Shown here: piece after piece, positions 19,435 through 28,870 of the stretch
Numbering within the stretch: position 1 is the first letter of the stretch
Layout: each line of letters starts with the position of its first letter
From: Phytopseudomonas seleniipraecipitans
GTDB taxonomy: Bacteria > Pseudomonadota > Gammaproteobacteria > Pseudomonadales > Pseudomonadaceae
Assembly (NCBI RefSeq): GCF_900102335.1
Contig: NZ_FNBM01000006.1
Span: forward strand, 1 to 64,000
Length of the DNA: 64,000 nt
Direction of reading: 5' to 3'
Program-made: the position numbers and the translations under genes
Notes under the pieces: generated by a model
What the model was told of the DNA's origin: nothing
Database searches by the model: none
The model's input: only the letters and a program-made list of their open reading frames with translations

Positions 19435-19612
19435 ATGCCTGCGAGAAAGTAATTCGTGCGGTAAGGGCGCTGAAACCAAGCAAAGGATGGCGCCTGCCAC
19501 TGGTGTTTCACCGGCATCCCAAGCGGCCTGGATACGACCCGGCGCTTGATGTTTCTAGGCCGCGGCCCCATTTGATGTGTAGAACGCCTTGTCATCACCC
19601 TTCGAGTCCGCC

Positions 19613-21379
19613 ATGAGCCTGTTTTTGTCTTCCCGCCATCGAGCGGCTTTACGCATGTCGTGGGCGTTTATCGCCCCCTATCGTGGCCGTGTCGTCGGTG
19701 CGTTGCTGGCGCTGATGTTTACCGCTGCCATTACCTTGTCCATGGGGCAGGGCATCAAGTTGCTGGTCGACCAAGGGCTGGCCACGCAGTCACCGGAAGC
19801 GCTGCGCCATTCGATCCTGCTGTTTTTCGTGCTAGTGCTCGCCCTTGCTGTCGGCACCTACACGCGCTTTTACCTGGTTTCCTGGTTGGGCGAGCGGGTA
19901 GTGGCGGACATCCGCAAACGCGTGTTCGATCACCTCGTCGGGCTGCACCCAGGGTTCTATGCGCACAACCGCAGCTCGGAAATCCAGTCTCGCCTGACTG
20001 CGGATACCACCTTGCTGCAGTCGGTGATCGGCTCATCGCTGTCGATGGCGCTGCGTAACGTGATCATGCTGGTTGGCGGCATGATCCTGCTGGTGATCAC
20101 CAACCCCAAGCTGAGTGCCATCGTGCTGGCTGCGTTGCCGTTGGTGGTGGCGCCGATCCTGCTGTTCGGCCGCCGCGTCCGGGAATTGTCGCGGCTCAGT
20201 CAGGACCGCATCGCCGATGTCGGCAGCTATGTCAGTGAAGTGCTCGGGCAGATCAAGACGGTGCAGGCCTACAACCACCAGGCCGAAGATCGCCGCCGTT
20301 TCAGCCTGTCCGCCGAGGCCGCGTTCGACATCGCGCGCAAGCGCGTCGCCCAGCGTGCTTGGCTGATCACCGTGGTGATCGTACTGGTACTTGGCGCCGT
20401 TGGAGTGATGCTTTGGGTCGGAGGCATGGACGTGATCGCCGGGCGCATCAGCGGCGGTGAGCTGGCTGCGTTCGTGTTCTATAGCCTGATCGTCGGTTCT
20501 TCATTCGGTACGCTTAGTGAGGTGATCGGCGAGTTGCAGCGAGCGGCCGGCGCCGCCGAACGCATCAGCGAATTGCTGCGCGCACGCAACGAAATCCATG
20601 AGCCGATCGAGGGTGCGCTGGTGCCTGCGCAGCCGGTACAGGGCCGCATCGAGGTGCAGGATCTTTCCTTCGCTTACCCGACGCGCTCGGAAAGCCTCGC
20701 CCTGGAGAACATCAACCTGACGGTCTTGCCCGGCGAAACCTTGGCTATCGTGGGGCCTTCGGGTGCTGGCAAGTCGACGCTGTTCGACCTGCTGCTGCGT
20801 TTCTACGATCCACAGCATGGGCGAATCATGATCGACGGACTACCCATCGAACGGCTCGACCCTCACGTGCTGCGCGAGAGTTTCGCACTGGTTTCCCAGC
20901 ACCCGGCGCTGTTCTTCGGCAGCGTGGAAGACAACATCCGCTATGGGCGCCTGGACGCCAGCAGCGCCGAGGTGGAGGCCGCCGCACGTGCCGCCCATGC
21001 CCACGAGTTCATCGAGCGGCTGCCGCAGGGCTATCAGACCCATCTCGGTGATGCCGGGCTGGGCCTGTCCGGTGGCCAGCGGCAGCGCCTGGCGATTGCC
21101 CGGGCATTGTTGGTGGATGCACCTATCCTGCTGCTGGACGAAGCCACCAGCGCCCTCGACGCGGAAAGTGAACACCTGATCCAGCAGGCGCTGCCGGAGC
21201 TGATGCGCGGCCGCACCACCCTGGTGATCGCCCACCGCCTGGCCACGGTGAAGAGCGCTGACCGCATCGCTGTGTTCGATCAGGGGCGGTTGGTTGCCCT
21301 GGGCAACCACGCCGAACTGGTCGCCGGCAACCCGTTGTACGCGCGGCTGGCCGAATTGCAGTTCGTGGAGAAAACCTGA
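19613..21379 (+). CDS. MsbA-like ABC exporter half-transporter (fused membrane and ATPase domains)
   Basis: A 588-residue type I ABC exporter subunit that would work as a homodimer in the inner membrane. Residues 1-310 hold the six-helix membrane domain; the remainder is the nucleotide-binding domain with Walker A GPSGAGKST, Q-loop VSQHPALF, signature LSGGQRQR and Walker B ILLLDEATSALDAESE. I prefer ATG 19613 (MSLFLSSRHRAAL) over the in-frame TTG at 19589. The substrate is unknown: lipid, peptide or drug export are all possible. Essential msbA is usually linked to lpxK, which is absent here, so this is more likely an accessory paralog. A REPIN array follows. Confidence 0.85.
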   Translation: MSLFLSSRHRAALRMSWAFIAPYRGRVVGALLALMFTAAITLSMGQGIKLLVDQGLATQSPEALRHSILLFFVLVLALAVGTYTRFYLVSWLGERVVADIRKRVFDHLVGLHPGFYAHNRSSEIQSRLTADTTLLQSVIGSSLSMALRNVIMLVGGMILLVITNPKLSAIVLAALPLVVAPILLFGRRVRELSRLSQDRIADVGSYVSEVLGQIKTVQAYNHQAEDRRRFSLSAEAAFDIARKRVAQRAWLITVVIVLVLGAVGVMLWVGGMDVIAGRISGGELAAFVFYSLIVGSSFGTLSEVIGELQRAAGAAERISELLRARNEIHEPIEGALVPAQPVQGRIEVQDLSFAYPTRSESLALENINLTVLPGETLAIVGPSGAGKSTLFDLLLRFYDPQHGRIMIDGLPIERLDPHVLRESFALVSQHPALFFGSVEDNIRYGRLDASSAEVEAAARAAHAHEFIERLPQGYQTHLGDAGLGLSGGQRQRLAIARALLVDAPILLLDEATSALDAESEHLIQQALPELMRGRTTLVIAHRLATVKSADRIAVFDQGRLVALGNHAELVAGNPLYARLAELQFVEKT

Positions 21380-21407
21380 GGCAGGCCACATCGCAGGGCG
21401 CCGCTCT

Positions 21408-21720
21408 TGTAGGAGCCACGACCCCTCGGCGAATGGTGAGAGCGCCGCCGATATCGCGCTGATGCCGCCATCGTTTCGCGCCGAGGTCGACGCTCCTACA
21501 GTTAGGCCGGTGTTCACACCATTTGTAGGAGCCGCGAACCCGCGGCGAATGGTGAGAGCGCCGCCGATATCGCGCTGATGCCGCCATCGTTTCGCACCGA
21601 GGTCGACGCTCCTACAGTTAGGCCGGCGTTCACCATTTGTAGGAGCCGCGACCCCGCGGCGAAGGGTGATAGCGCCGCCGATATTGCGCTAACGCCGCCA
21701 TCGTTTGAACGCAGAAGTGC
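21408..21720. repeat. REPIN-type palindromic repeat array (three units)
   Basis: Three tandem units begin at 21408, 21524 and 21638 (spacing 116 and 114 bases). Each unit starts with arm A, TGTAGGAGCCGCGACCCC..., which has an internal GC palindrome ending GGCGAA. The first two units end with the inverted arm B (...GTCGACGCTCCTACA); the third is cut off before arm B. Outer ends TGTAGGAGC and GCTCCTACA are inverted. This is the layout of pseudomonad REP doublets mobilised by a RAYT (REP-associated tyrosine transposase), but no such gene is in view. It fills the 347-base gap between the ABC exporter and folE; no gene is there. Confidence 0.88.
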
Positions 21721-21726
21721 TCGGTC

Positions 21727-22290
21727 TCAGCTATTGACCAAGCTGAGGAACTCGCTGCGTGTGGCGGCATTGTCGCGGAATTCGCCGAGCATCACTGAGG
21801 TCACCATGGAGGAGTTCTGCTTTTCCACACCGCGCATCATCATGCACATGTGCTTCGCCTCGATGACCACCGCCACGCCGAGCGCGCCAGTGACCTGCTG
21901 TACCGCTTCGGCAATCTGCCGGCTCAGGCTTTCCTGAATCTGCAGGCGGCGGGCATACATGTCGACGATCCGTGCGACCTTGGACAGGCCCAGCACTTTG
22001 CCGTTGGGGATGTAGGCGACGTGGGCCTTGCCGATGAAGGGCAGCAGGTGGTGCTCGCACAGCGAATACAGCTCGATGTTCTTGACCAGCACCATCTCGC
22101 TGGCGTCGGAGCTGAACAGCGCGCCGTTGGTAACTTCTTCCAGGGTTTTCTCATAGCCGTTGCAGAGGTACTGCATGGCTTTGGCGGCACGTTTGGGCGT
22201 GTCGAGCAGGCCTTCGCGGGAAACGTCTTCACCGAGTTGACCGAGGATGGCGGTGTAATGCTGTTCGAGTGTGGTGCGGCTAGAGTCCAT
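21727..22290 (-). CDS. folE: FolE, GTP cyclohydrolase I
   Basis: A 187-residue enzyme making dihydroneopterin triphosphate, the first step of folate synthesis. Zinc ligands are visible: Cys and His in LCEHHLLPF and the second Cys in KHMCMMMRG. The catalytic block and [11 protein letters not shown] terminus fit type I FolE. I chose ATG 22290 ([12 protein letters not shown]) over an upstream in-frame start because it fits the family length. The gene ends a few bases from the REPIN array and is 174 bases downstream of gap on the same strand. Confidence 0.96.
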   Translation of the reverse strand: MDSSRTTLEQHYTAILGQLGEDVSREGLLDTPKRAAKAMQYLCNGYEKTLEEVTNGALFSSDASEMVLVKNIELYSLCEHHLLPFIGKAHVAYIPNGKVLGLSKVARIVDMYARRLQIQESLSRQIAEAVQQVTGALGVAVVIEAKHMCMMMRGVEKQNSSMVTSVMLGEFRDNAATRSEFLSLVNS

Positions 22291-22464
22291 GCGGCTTCCA
22301 GTGATGTTCGGATGACAATGTACCTGCTGCCTGGTGGCCGGCTGGCGCTTTACCACGAGGAGGTGGAGCGTCCAGCGTCGGCATCGAGGTTCAAGCGGGC
22401 GGCAATTGTAATCCGCTCGCGGCGATTTTACCGAGCGTAATTCGCCGCGCTGGGTGCCACTGTC

Positions 22465-23466
22465 TTATTGGGCCGCGTGGGCCGCCAGGCAGGTATCGAG
22501 CATGCGGTTGGAGAAGCCCCATTCGTTGTCGTACCACGCCAGTACCTTGACCAGTCGGTCGTTCACCTTGGTGTGGTTGGCATCGAAGATCGACGACTGC
22601 GGGTTGTGGTTGAAGTCGCAGGACACCAGCGGCAGCTCGTTGTAGCCCAATACCGGCGATTGCTGGCTGGCTGCGCGGAGCAGGGCATTGATCTCATCGG
22701 CAGTCGTGTCGCGCTGCACTTGTACTGTCAGGTCGACCAGCGAGACGTTGATTACCGGTACCCGCACCGCCATGCCGGTCAGTCGGCCCGCCAATTCTGG
22801 CAGCACCAGGCCGACGGCTTCGGCGGCGCCGGTCTTGGTGGGAATCATTGATTGTGTGGCCGAGCGCGCCCGGAACGGGTCGCTGTGGTAGACGTCGGAA
22901 AGGTTCTGGTCGTTGGTGTAGGCATGGATGGTGGTCATCAATCCACTTTCTATACCCAGCTCGCGCTGCAGCACCTGGGCGACCGGCGCCAGGCAGTTGG
23001 TGGTGCAGGAGGCATTGGAGATGATTTGGTGGCTGGCGCGCAGGCTGTCATGGTTGACGCCGTACACGATGGTGGCGTCTGCGCCTTTGGCTGGGGCGGA
23101 AATGATCACCTTGCGGGCACCGGCGCCGAGGTGCGCTGCGGCCTTGTCGCGGTCGGTAAACAGGCCGGTGCACTCGAATACCACGTCGATCTCAAGGTCC
23201 TTCCAAGGCAGGTCAGCCGGGTTACGCAGGGCGCTGACGGCGATACGATCACCGTTGATGATCAGGTTCTGGCCGTCGACCTCGACGGACGCATCGAAAA
23301 TGCCGTGTACGCTGTCGTATTTGAGAAGGTGCGCATTGATGGCGCTGTCACCCAGGTCGTTGATCGCGACGACTTGCAGGTTTTCGCGGTAGTTCTGGGT
23401 ATAGAGTGCACGGAGGACGTTACGGCCGATGCGGCCAAAACCATTGATGGCGATTCGCAATGTCAT
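22465..23466 (-). CDS. gap: type I glyceraldehyde-3-phosphate dehydrogenase
   Basis: A 333-residue NAD-dependent phosphorylating GAPDH. The Rossmann start is [21 protein letters not shown] and the catalytic Cys lies in [12 protein letters not shown]. It is divergent from edd across 130 bases that hold a perfect HexR-type operator, as in P. aeruginosa and P. putida, where HexR controls gap-1 together with edd and zwf. A separate non-phosphorylating GAPDH is coded at 40102-41727. Confidence 0.96.
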   Translation of the reverse strand: MTLRIAINGFGRIGRNVLRALYTQNYRENLQVVAINDLGDSAINAHLLKYDSVHGIFDASVEVDGQNLIINGDRIAVSALRNPADLPWKDLEIDVVFECTGLFTDRDKAAAHLGAGARKVIISAPAKGADATIVYGVNHDSLRASHQIISNASCTTNCLAPVAQVLQRELGIESGLMTTIHAYTNDQNLSDVYHSDPFRARSATQSMIPTKTGAAEAVGLVLPELAGRLTGMAVRVPVINVSLVDLTVQVQRDTTADEINALLRAASQQSPVLGYNELPLVSCDFNHNPQSSIFDANHTKVNDRLVKVLAWYDNEWGFSNRMLDTCLAAHAAQ

Positions 23467-23485
23467 GAGCGCTGATCCTTATATG

Positions 23486-23500
23486 TTGTTTTAAAAACAA
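23486..23500. promoter_or_regulatory. HexR operator between gap and edd
   Basis: TTGTTTTAAAAACAA is a perfect match to the published Pseudomonas HexR pattern TTGT-N7/8-ACAA. It lies in the divergent gap/edd promoter region, where a bound repressor could control both directions. Release by 2-keto-3-deoxy-6-phosphogluconate is known for HexR. Confidence 0.82.
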
Positions 23501-23596
23501 GATTATTCTCATGAAAGTAGAAATCAAGCGTTTTAGCTGTCAGTATTTTGATAAAAATACAATTCGAATTGCTACCTGTAGCCTGGAGTCGACACC

Positions 23597-25426
23597 ATGC
23601 ATCCCCGCATTCTCGAGGTAACCGACCGTCTGATCGCCCGTAGCCGCGCGACCCGCGAACGTTACCTGGCGCAGATGGCCGCCGCCGACAGCGACGGCCC
23701 ACACCGCGGTGCACTGCAGTGCGCCAACTTTGCCCACGGCGTTGCCGGCTGTGGTTCCAGTGAAGACAAGCAGCGGTTGCGGCTGATGAACGAGGCCAAC
23801 GTCGGCATCGTTACTGCCTACAACGACATGCTGTCCGCCCATCAGCCCTACGAACACTATCCCGAACTGATCAAGCAGGCGCTGCGCGCCGTGGGCTCGG
23901 TCGGGCAGGTGGCGGGCGGCGTACCGGCGATGTGCGACGGTGTGACCCAAGGCGAACCGGGTATGGAATTAAGCCTGGCGAGCCGCGAGGTGATCGCCAT
24001 GTCCACCGCGGTGGCGCTGTCGCACAACATGTTCGACGCGGCGATGCTGCTGGGCATCTGCGACAAGATCATCCCGGGGCTGATGATCGGCGCCCTGCGT
24101 TTCGGCCACCTACCGATGATCTTCGTGCCGGGCGGGCCGATGCCGTCGGGCATTCCCAACAAGCAAAAGGCCGAAGTCCGCCAGCTTTACGCCGAAGGCA
24201 AGGCGACTCGCGACGAGCTGCTGGAATCGGAGATGAAGTCCTACCACAGCCCCGGCACCTGCACCTTTTACGGCACCGCCAACACCAATCAGGTGGTGAT
24301 GGAAATCATGGGCCTGCACCTGCCGGGCTCATCCTTCGTCAACCCATACACGCCGCTGCGTGACGCGTTGACTGCAGAGGCCGCGCATCAGGTAGTGCGC
24401 CTGACCCGTCAGGGCGGCGAGTACACGCCGCTGTGCCGGATCATCGACGAGAAGGCGATCGTCAACTCGGTGGTGGCGCTCAACGCCACGGGCGGCTCGA
24501 CCAATCACACGCTGCACATTCCAGCCTTCGCCCGCGCCGCCGGTATTCAATTGACCTGGCAGGACATGGCCGACCTGTCCGCCGTTACCCCGACGCTGGC
24601 CAAGGTCTACCCCAATGGGCAGGCCGACGTGAACCACTTCCATGCCTGCGGCGGCGTGCCGTTCATGGTGCGTACGCTGCTCGAAGCCGGCCTGCTGCAC
24701 GAGGACGTCTATACCGTCGCCGGGCACGGCTTGTCCCGCTACACCCAAGAGCCGATTCTCGATGACGGTCGCCTGGTATGGCGTGAGGGCCCTGAGCAGA
24801 GCCTGGACCGCAACATCCTGCGCGGCGTGCCCGAAGCGTTCTCGCCCGAAGGCGGGCTGCGCGTGCTGCAGGGCAATCTCGGCAATGGCGTCGCCAAGGT
24901 GTCGGCCGTTGCGCCGGAGCATCAGGTCGTCGAGGCCCCTGCGCGGGTTTTCGAAACCCAGGTCGACCTCGCCGAGGCCTTCAAGGCCGGTGAGCTGGAG
25001 CGCGATTTCGTTGCCGTGGTGCGCTTCCAGGGGCCCAAGGCCAATGGCATGCCCGAACTGCACAAACTCACGCCGTATCTGGGCATCCTGCAGGATCGCG
25101 GCTTCAAGGTAGCGCTGGTCACCGACGGGCGCATGTCCGGTGCCTCCGGCAAGGTGCCGGCGGCGATTCACGTCAGCCCGGAAGCCTGGGATGGCGGGCC
25201 GCTGGCGCGGGTGCGTGACGGTGACGTGATTCGCGTCGATGGCAAGGAGGGGCGCCTGCAAATCCTCGTCGACGAGATCGAGTGGGCGGCTCGCGACTCT
25301 GCGCCACGCCCACAGGGCACCGGCATCGGCTGCGGCCGCGAGCTGTTCGCCTTCATGCGTGCTGCGTTCAGCCCGGCGGAAGAGGGCGCCAGTGCCTTTA
25401 CCGCCGAACTGGATTCGCTGCGATGA
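23597..25426 (+). CDS. edd: Edd, 6-phosphogluconate dehydratase
   Basis: A 609-residue dehydratase of the IlvD/Edd family with an oxygen-sensitive Fe-S cluster. It converts 6-phosphogluconate to KDPG, the key Entner-Doudoroff step. [22 protein letters not shown], the CDG block ([18 protein letters not shown]) and the [13 protein letters not shown] segment with cluster Cys residues are readable. Length is typical. It starts at ATG 23597 with CTGGAG upstream. The stop overlaps glk by four bases (ATGA), so the two are translated together. Confidence 0.97.
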   Translation: MHPRILEVTDRLIARSRATRERYLAQMAAADSDGPHRGALQCANFAHGVAGCGSSEDKQRLRLMNEANVGIVTAYNDMLSAHQPYEHYPELIKQALRAVGSVGQVAGGVPAMCDGVTQGEPGMELSLASREVIAMSTAVALSHNMFDAAMLLGICDKIIPGLMIGALRFGHLPMIFVPGGPMPSGIPNKQKAEVRQLYAEGKATRDELLESEMKSYHSPGTCTFYGTANTNQVVMEIMGLHLPGSSFVNPYTPLRDALTAEAAHQVVRLTRQGGEYTPLCRIIDEKAIVNSVVALNATGGSTNHTLHIPAFARAAGIQLTWQDMADLSAVTPTLAKVYPNGQADVNHFHACGGVPFMVRTLLEAGLLHEDVYTVAGHGLSRYTQEPILDDGRLVWREGPEQSLDRNILRGVPEAFSPEGGLRVLQGNLGNGVAKVSAVAPEHQVVEAPARVFETQVDLAEAFKAGELERDFVAVVRFQGPKANGMPELHKLTPYLGILQDRGFKVALVTDGRMSGASGKVPAAIHVSPEAWDGGPLARVRDGDVIRVDGKEGRLQILVDEIEWAARDSAPRPQGTGIGCGRELFAFMRAAFSPAEEGASAFTAELDSLR

Positions 25427-26388
25427 GCCTGGCGCTGGTCGGCGACATTGGCGGCACCAATGCACGCTTCGCCCTCTGGCGCGACGAGCGCCTGGAGTCG
25501 GTGCGAGTATCGGCCACGGCGGATCACGCCACGGTCGAGCAGGCCATCCATGCCTATATGGAGGCCGAGGGCCTCGCGCTCGGTGAGGTAGAGACCATCT
25601 GCCTGGCCTGCGCCGGCCCGGTTGAGGTCGATCCCTTCCGCTTCACCAACAACCCGTGGCGCATCAGCCGTGCGGCATTCTGTGCCGAGCTGCAGGTGCG
25701 CGAGCTGCTGCTGATCAATGATTTCTCGGCCATGGCCCTGGGCATGACTCGGCTGCGTGACGATGAGTACATCAGCGTGTGCCCCGGCACGGCGCAGCCA
25801 GGACGGCCCAGCGTGGTGATCGGTGCTGGCACCGGCTTGGGCGTCGGTACGTTGCTGTCGCTGCCCGACGGCAGTTGGCACGCACTGCCGGGTGAAGGCG
25901 GGCATGTCGACCTACCCGTCGGCAGCATGCGTGAGGCGCAGATCTGGCAAGCCTTGCACCGCCAGCTCGGGCACGTCAGTGCCGAGGCGGGCGCGCTCAG
26001 TGGCAACGGGCTGTTGGCGCTGTACCGTGCTACATGCGTAGTGGATGGCCAGCCGGCCTCGCTGCAAAGCGCGGCCCAAGTCACTCGCGCTGCGCTGGAG
26101 GGCGAGCCGCTGGCGGTCAATGTGCTGGAGCTGTTCTGCTGCTTGCTCGGCCGTGTTGCCGGCAACAATGTGCTGACGCTCGGCGCGCGCGGCGGCGTGT
26201 ATATCGCGGGCGGTATGGTGCCGCGTTTCGCCGACTTCTTCCTGGCCAGTGGTTTCGCCCGCAGCCTGCGCGACAAGGGCTGCATGAGCGATTATTTCGA
26301 TGACTTGCCAGTCTGGCTGGTCACCGCCGAATACCCTGGCCTCGTCGGCGCGGGGGTTGCGGCCCAACAGCAGCTGTTACGGAGCTAG
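25423..26388 (+). CDS. glk: Glk, glucokinase
   Basis: A 321-residue ATP-dependent glucokinase of the bacterial Glk (PF02685) family. Phosphate-binding [16 protein letters not shown] is at the N terminus and [12 protein letters not shown] in the middle; a [15 protein letters not shown] block is near the C terminus. It starts at ATG 25423 overlapping the edd stop; the frame is open further upstream inside edd, but that extension is not credible. It supplies glucose 6-phosphate from sugar brought in by GtsABCD to Zwf. The gltR leader begins directly after it. Confidence 0.96.
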   Translation: MSLALVGDIGGTNARFALWRDERLESVRVSATADHATVEQAIHAYMEAEGLALGEVETICLACAGPVEVDPFRFTNNPWRISRAAFCAELQVRELLLINDFSAMALGMTRLRDDEYISVCPGTAQPGRPSVVIGAGTGLGVGTLLSLPDGSWHALPGEGGHVDLPVGSMREAQIWQALHRQLGHVSAEAGALSGNGLLALYRATCVVDGQPASLQSAAQVTRAALEGEPLAVNVLELFCCLLGRVAGNNVLTLGARGGVYIAGGMVPRFADFFLASGFARSLRDKGCMSDYFDDLPVWLVTAEYPGLVGAGVAAQQQLLRS

Positions 26389-26420
26389 CACCCGGTTCGT
26401 TTTGTCCGAGCATCGCTGAT

Positions 26421-26433
26421 AACAACAACAAGG
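26421..26433 (+). promoter_or_regulatory. Crc/Hfq catabolite-repression (CA) motif in the gltR leader
   Basis: AACAACAACAAGG contains overlapping copies of AANAANAA directly at the ribosome binding site of gltR. In Pseudomonas, Hfq with Crc binds such motifs and blocks translation when preferred carbon sources are present. The match is exact; function here is inferred. Confidence 0.75.
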
Positions 26434-26442
26434 ATTATCGAT

Positions 26443-27177
26443 GTGAGCCCAACTGGAAAATCCATCCTGCTGGTCGATGACGACCAGGATATTCGTGAAC
26501 TGCTGCAAACCTACCTCGGCCGTGCCGGCTTGCAGGTGCGCACCGTCGCTGATGGTGCCGGCTTTCGCCAGGCGCTGTGCGAAGGGGGCGCGGATCTGGT
26601 GATTCTCGACGTCATGCTGCCCGATGAAGACGGCTTCAGCCTGTGCCGCTGGACGCGCGGGCACCAGCGTTTCGCCCAGGTGCCGATCATCATGCTGACG
26701 GCCAGCTCCGATGAAACCGACCGGGTGATTGGCCTGGAACTGGGCGCTGACGACTACCTGGGCAAACCCTTCAGCCCTCGTGAGCTGCTGGCTCGGATCA
26801 AGGCGCTGCTGCGCCGCGTACATTTCTCCCAGGAGCGCGGTGCCGACGTGCTGACCTTCGATGAGTGGCGGCTGGATATGGTCAGCCATCGGCTGTTCCA
26901 TCTCGATGGCGAAGAGGTGCTGCTGTCCGGCGCGGACTTCGCGTTGCTCAAGCTGTTTCTCGATCACCCGCAGCAGATTCTCGACCGCGACACCATCGGC
27001 AACGCCACCCGCGGCCGCGAGATGATGCCGCTTGAACGCATCGTCGACATGGCCGTCAGCCGCTTGCGCCAGCGCCTGCGCGATACCGGCAAGCCGCCGC
27101 GGCTGATCCGCACCGTGCGCGGCAGTGGCTATCAACTCGCAGCCGCCGTTACCGCCCAGGCCGGCAATGCGCGCTGA
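26443..27177 (+). CDS. gltR: GltR, OmpR-family response regulator of glucose uptake
   Basis: A 244-residue regulator starting at GTG 26443. The receiver domain (residues 1-120) has the acidic pair in LLVDDDQDI, phospho-acceptor Asp in VILDVMLPDEDG and the conserved Lys in LGKPFSPREL. The C-terminal 100 residues form a winged helix of the OmpR/PhoB kind ending RTVRGSGYQLA. In P. aeruginosa and P. putida this protein, with GtrS, controls the glucose porin and gts importer. The next gene starts inside its 3' end, an 11-base overlap. A CA motif overlaps its ribosome binding site. Confidence 0.93.
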   Translation: MSPTGKSILLVDDDQDIRELLQTYLGRAGLQVRTVADGAGFRQALCEGGADLVILDVMLPDEDGFSLCRWTRGHQRFAQVPIIMLTASSDETDRVIGLELGADDYLGKPFSPRELLARIKALLRRVHFSQERGADVLTFDEWRLDMVSHRLFHLDGEEVLLSGADFALLKLFLDHPQQILDRDTIGNATRGREMMPLERIVDMAVSRLRQRLRDTGKPPRLIRTVRGSGYQLAAAVTAQAGNAR

Positions 27178-28624
27178 CTGGCGTCGGCTGGTGCCGATTC
27201 CACGTTCGTTGCTGGGCCGCATGCTATTGCTGACGCTGCTTTCGGTACTGGTCGCCCAGGCGCTGTCCAGCGCCATCTGGCTGTCGCAGTTGCGCGCGAC
27301 CCAGCTCGAAGGGCTGGTGACCACAGCACGTAGCCTGGCTCATTCGATGTCGGCCAGCGTGCGTTACTTCCGTTCGTTGCCGGTCGCCTACCGGCCGCTG
27401 GTACTCGACCAGTTGCGCAGCATGGGCGGCACGCGTTTCGTGGTCAGCCTCAATGACCGGCCCCTGTCGATGCACCTGCTGCCGGACACGCCACGCAAGC
27501 AGGCGGTGACTCAGGCGGTGAGTGAGGTCTTGCGTGCGACGCTGGGTAACAGCGCGGACATTTCCGTGACCTTCGTTAGCCCGGACGACCTGCGCATTTT
27601 CAACGGTGGCCTGAAACTCGATGAGCTGCCGCGCTCCTGGGCGCATTACGCGCTGACCCTGGAGCCGGTCAATCCGCCGGTGTTGGTCACCCAGATTCAG
27701 CTGGCGCCCGGCGAGTGGCTGTACATCGCCTCGCTGCTGCCCGAACCCTACACCAGCCTGGAAGAGCCGATCCTGCCGACCCAGCAGCTGTGGTTCATCC
27801 TGCTCAGTAGTGGGTTCCTGCTGCTGTTCATTGGCATTCTGGTGCACTGGCAGAGTCGCCCGCTCAAACGCCTGGCGCGGGCCGCGCGGCACATGTCGCT
27901 GGGCGCCGATGTGCAGCCGGTGCTCGAAGGCGGCGGCCGCGAGGTGGTCGAGGTCGGTCGGGCGTTCAACGCCATGCGCGAGCGCATCAGCCGCTACCTG
28001 ACCGAACGGGCCCAGCTGTTCAGCGCCATTTCTCATGATCTGCGCACACCGATCACTCGCTTGCGGCTGCGCGTCGAACTCCTCGACGACGAGGTGTTGC
28101 AGACCAAGTTCGGCCGCGATCTGGATGAGCTGGAGCTACTGGTCAAGGGCGCGTTGCAGTGCGTGAAGGACACTGACATCCACGAGAACATCGAGCCGGT
28201 GGACCTCAATCATTTGTTGCACTGCCTGGTCGAACCCTACCTGGCACCGGGCGGCAACGGTCGGGTGACGCTGTATGGCCAGGCCAATGCCGCGTACCTG
28301 GGCAAACCCCTGGCGCTGCGCCGCTGCATCGGCAACCTGATCGACAATGCGCTCAAGTACGGGCACAAGGCGCACCTGCACGTTGAGGATCACCACGGCA
28401 ATTACGTGCTGCACGTCGACGACGAGGGCCCAGGCGTTCCCGAGCAGCGTCTGGAACAGGTATTCGAGCCGCATTTCCGCCTGGCCGGGCAGCAGCAGGG
28501 CTACGGCCTGGGGCTGGGTATCGCCCGTAATATCGCCCATAGCCACGGCGGCGAAGTGAGCCTGCAGAATCTGCGGGAGGGAGGGTTGCGCGTCAGCCTG
28601 AAGCTGCCGCGCTCGCCGGATTGA
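27167..28624 (+). CDS. gtrS: GtrS (GltS), sensor histidine kinase partner of GltR
   Basis: A 485-residue inner-membrane kinase. One membrane helix lies near residues 18-40 (LLLTLLSVLVAQALSSAIWL) and a second near 205-225 (LWFILLSSGFLLLFIGIL), bracketing a periplasmic sensor of about 160 residues. Next come a HAMP region, the phospho-acceptor His in SAISHDLRTPITRL, and the ATPase domain with NLIDNALKYG, DDEGPGVPEQ and GLGLGIARNI. In P. aeruginosa the partner senses 2-ketogluconate and 6-phosphogluconate. I chose ATG 27167 (MRADWRR), overlapping gltR by 11 bases; the frame is open a little further upstream. Confidence 0.92.
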   Translation: MRADWRRLVPIPRSLLGRMLLLTLLSVLVAQALSSAIWLSQLRATQLEGLVTTARSLAHSMSASVRYFRSLPVAYRPLVLDQLRSMGGTRFVVSLNDRPLSMHLLPDTPRKQAVTQAVSEVLRATLGNSADISVTFVSPDDLRIFNGGLKLDELPRSWAHYALTLEPVNPPVLVTQIQLAPGEWLYIASLLPEPYTSLEEPILPTQQLWFILLSSGFLLLFIGILVHWQSRPLKRLARAARHMSLGADVQPVLEGGGREVVEVGRAFNAMRERISRYLTERAQLFSAISHDLRTPITRLRLRVELLDDEVLQTKFGRDLDELELLVKGALQCVKDTDIHENIEPVDLNHLLHCLVEPYLAPGGNGRVTLYGQANAAYLGKPLALRRCIGNLIDNALKYGHKAHLHVEDHHGNYVLHVDDEGPGVPEQRLEQVFEPHFRLAGQQQGYGLGLGIARNIAHSHGGEVSLQNLREGGLRVSLKLPRSPD

Positions 28625-28625
28625 A

Positions 28626-28691
28626 TGTCACCCAATGGTGACAAAGCGACCGGCCTTCGTTACTTGGGTGATGTGCAGACGCCATTAGAAT
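28626..28691 (+). promoter_or_regulatory. candidate GltR-dependent promoter of the AGE-family isomerase gene
   Basis: GGTGACA (28637-28643), 11 bases, then CTTCGTTACTTGG (28655-28667), then TAGAAT (28686-28691) as a likely -10 box. The half-sites GTGAC and GTTAC are direct repeats exactly 21 bases apart, as expected for an OmpR-family dimer. A perfect inverted repeat TGTCACC-CAAT-GGTGACA (28626-28643) overlaps the first. The same arrangement with identical spacing is found before gtsA. Assignment to GltR is inference. Confidence 0.6.
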
Positions 28692-28755
28692 CTCACCATA
28701 AGCACCTGCTGGTTAATGGGATGAAGCGCTCCCACTGATGCCCGTAATGGTTTTG

Positions 28756-28829
28756 GTAGCCTGGGTTAGCCGAAGGCGTAACCCGGGTGTTTGCAGTTCC
28801 CGGGTATCGCTTCGCTCAACCCTGGCTAC
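28756..28829. repeat. GTAGCC...GGCTAC palindromic repeat
   Basis: An imperfect long palindrome beginning GTAGCCTGGGTTAGCCG and ending CTCAACCCTGGCTAC, with CGTAACCCGGG and CCCGGGTATCGC around the centre. Related copies occur at 54845-54931, 60429-60460 and 60506-60586. It lies between the candidate promoter and the isomerase gene and so would be transcribed as a folded leader. Confidence 0.7.
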
Positions 28830-28860
28830 GAAGTGGGTGGTGCAATAATCGTTTGCATGG

Positions 28861-28870
28861 AACAACAACA
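28861..28870 (+). promoter_or_regulatory. Crc/Hfq CA motif abutting the isomerase start codon
   Basis: AACAACAACA runs directly into ATG 28871. It matches AANAANAA and would cover the initiation region if bound by Hfq/Crc. Confidence 0.7.

Noticed and set aside
21408..21720. CRISPR array
   Set aside because: Units are long (about 115 bases), few, and built from inverted REP arms; there are no short regular repeats with variable spacers and no cas genes.
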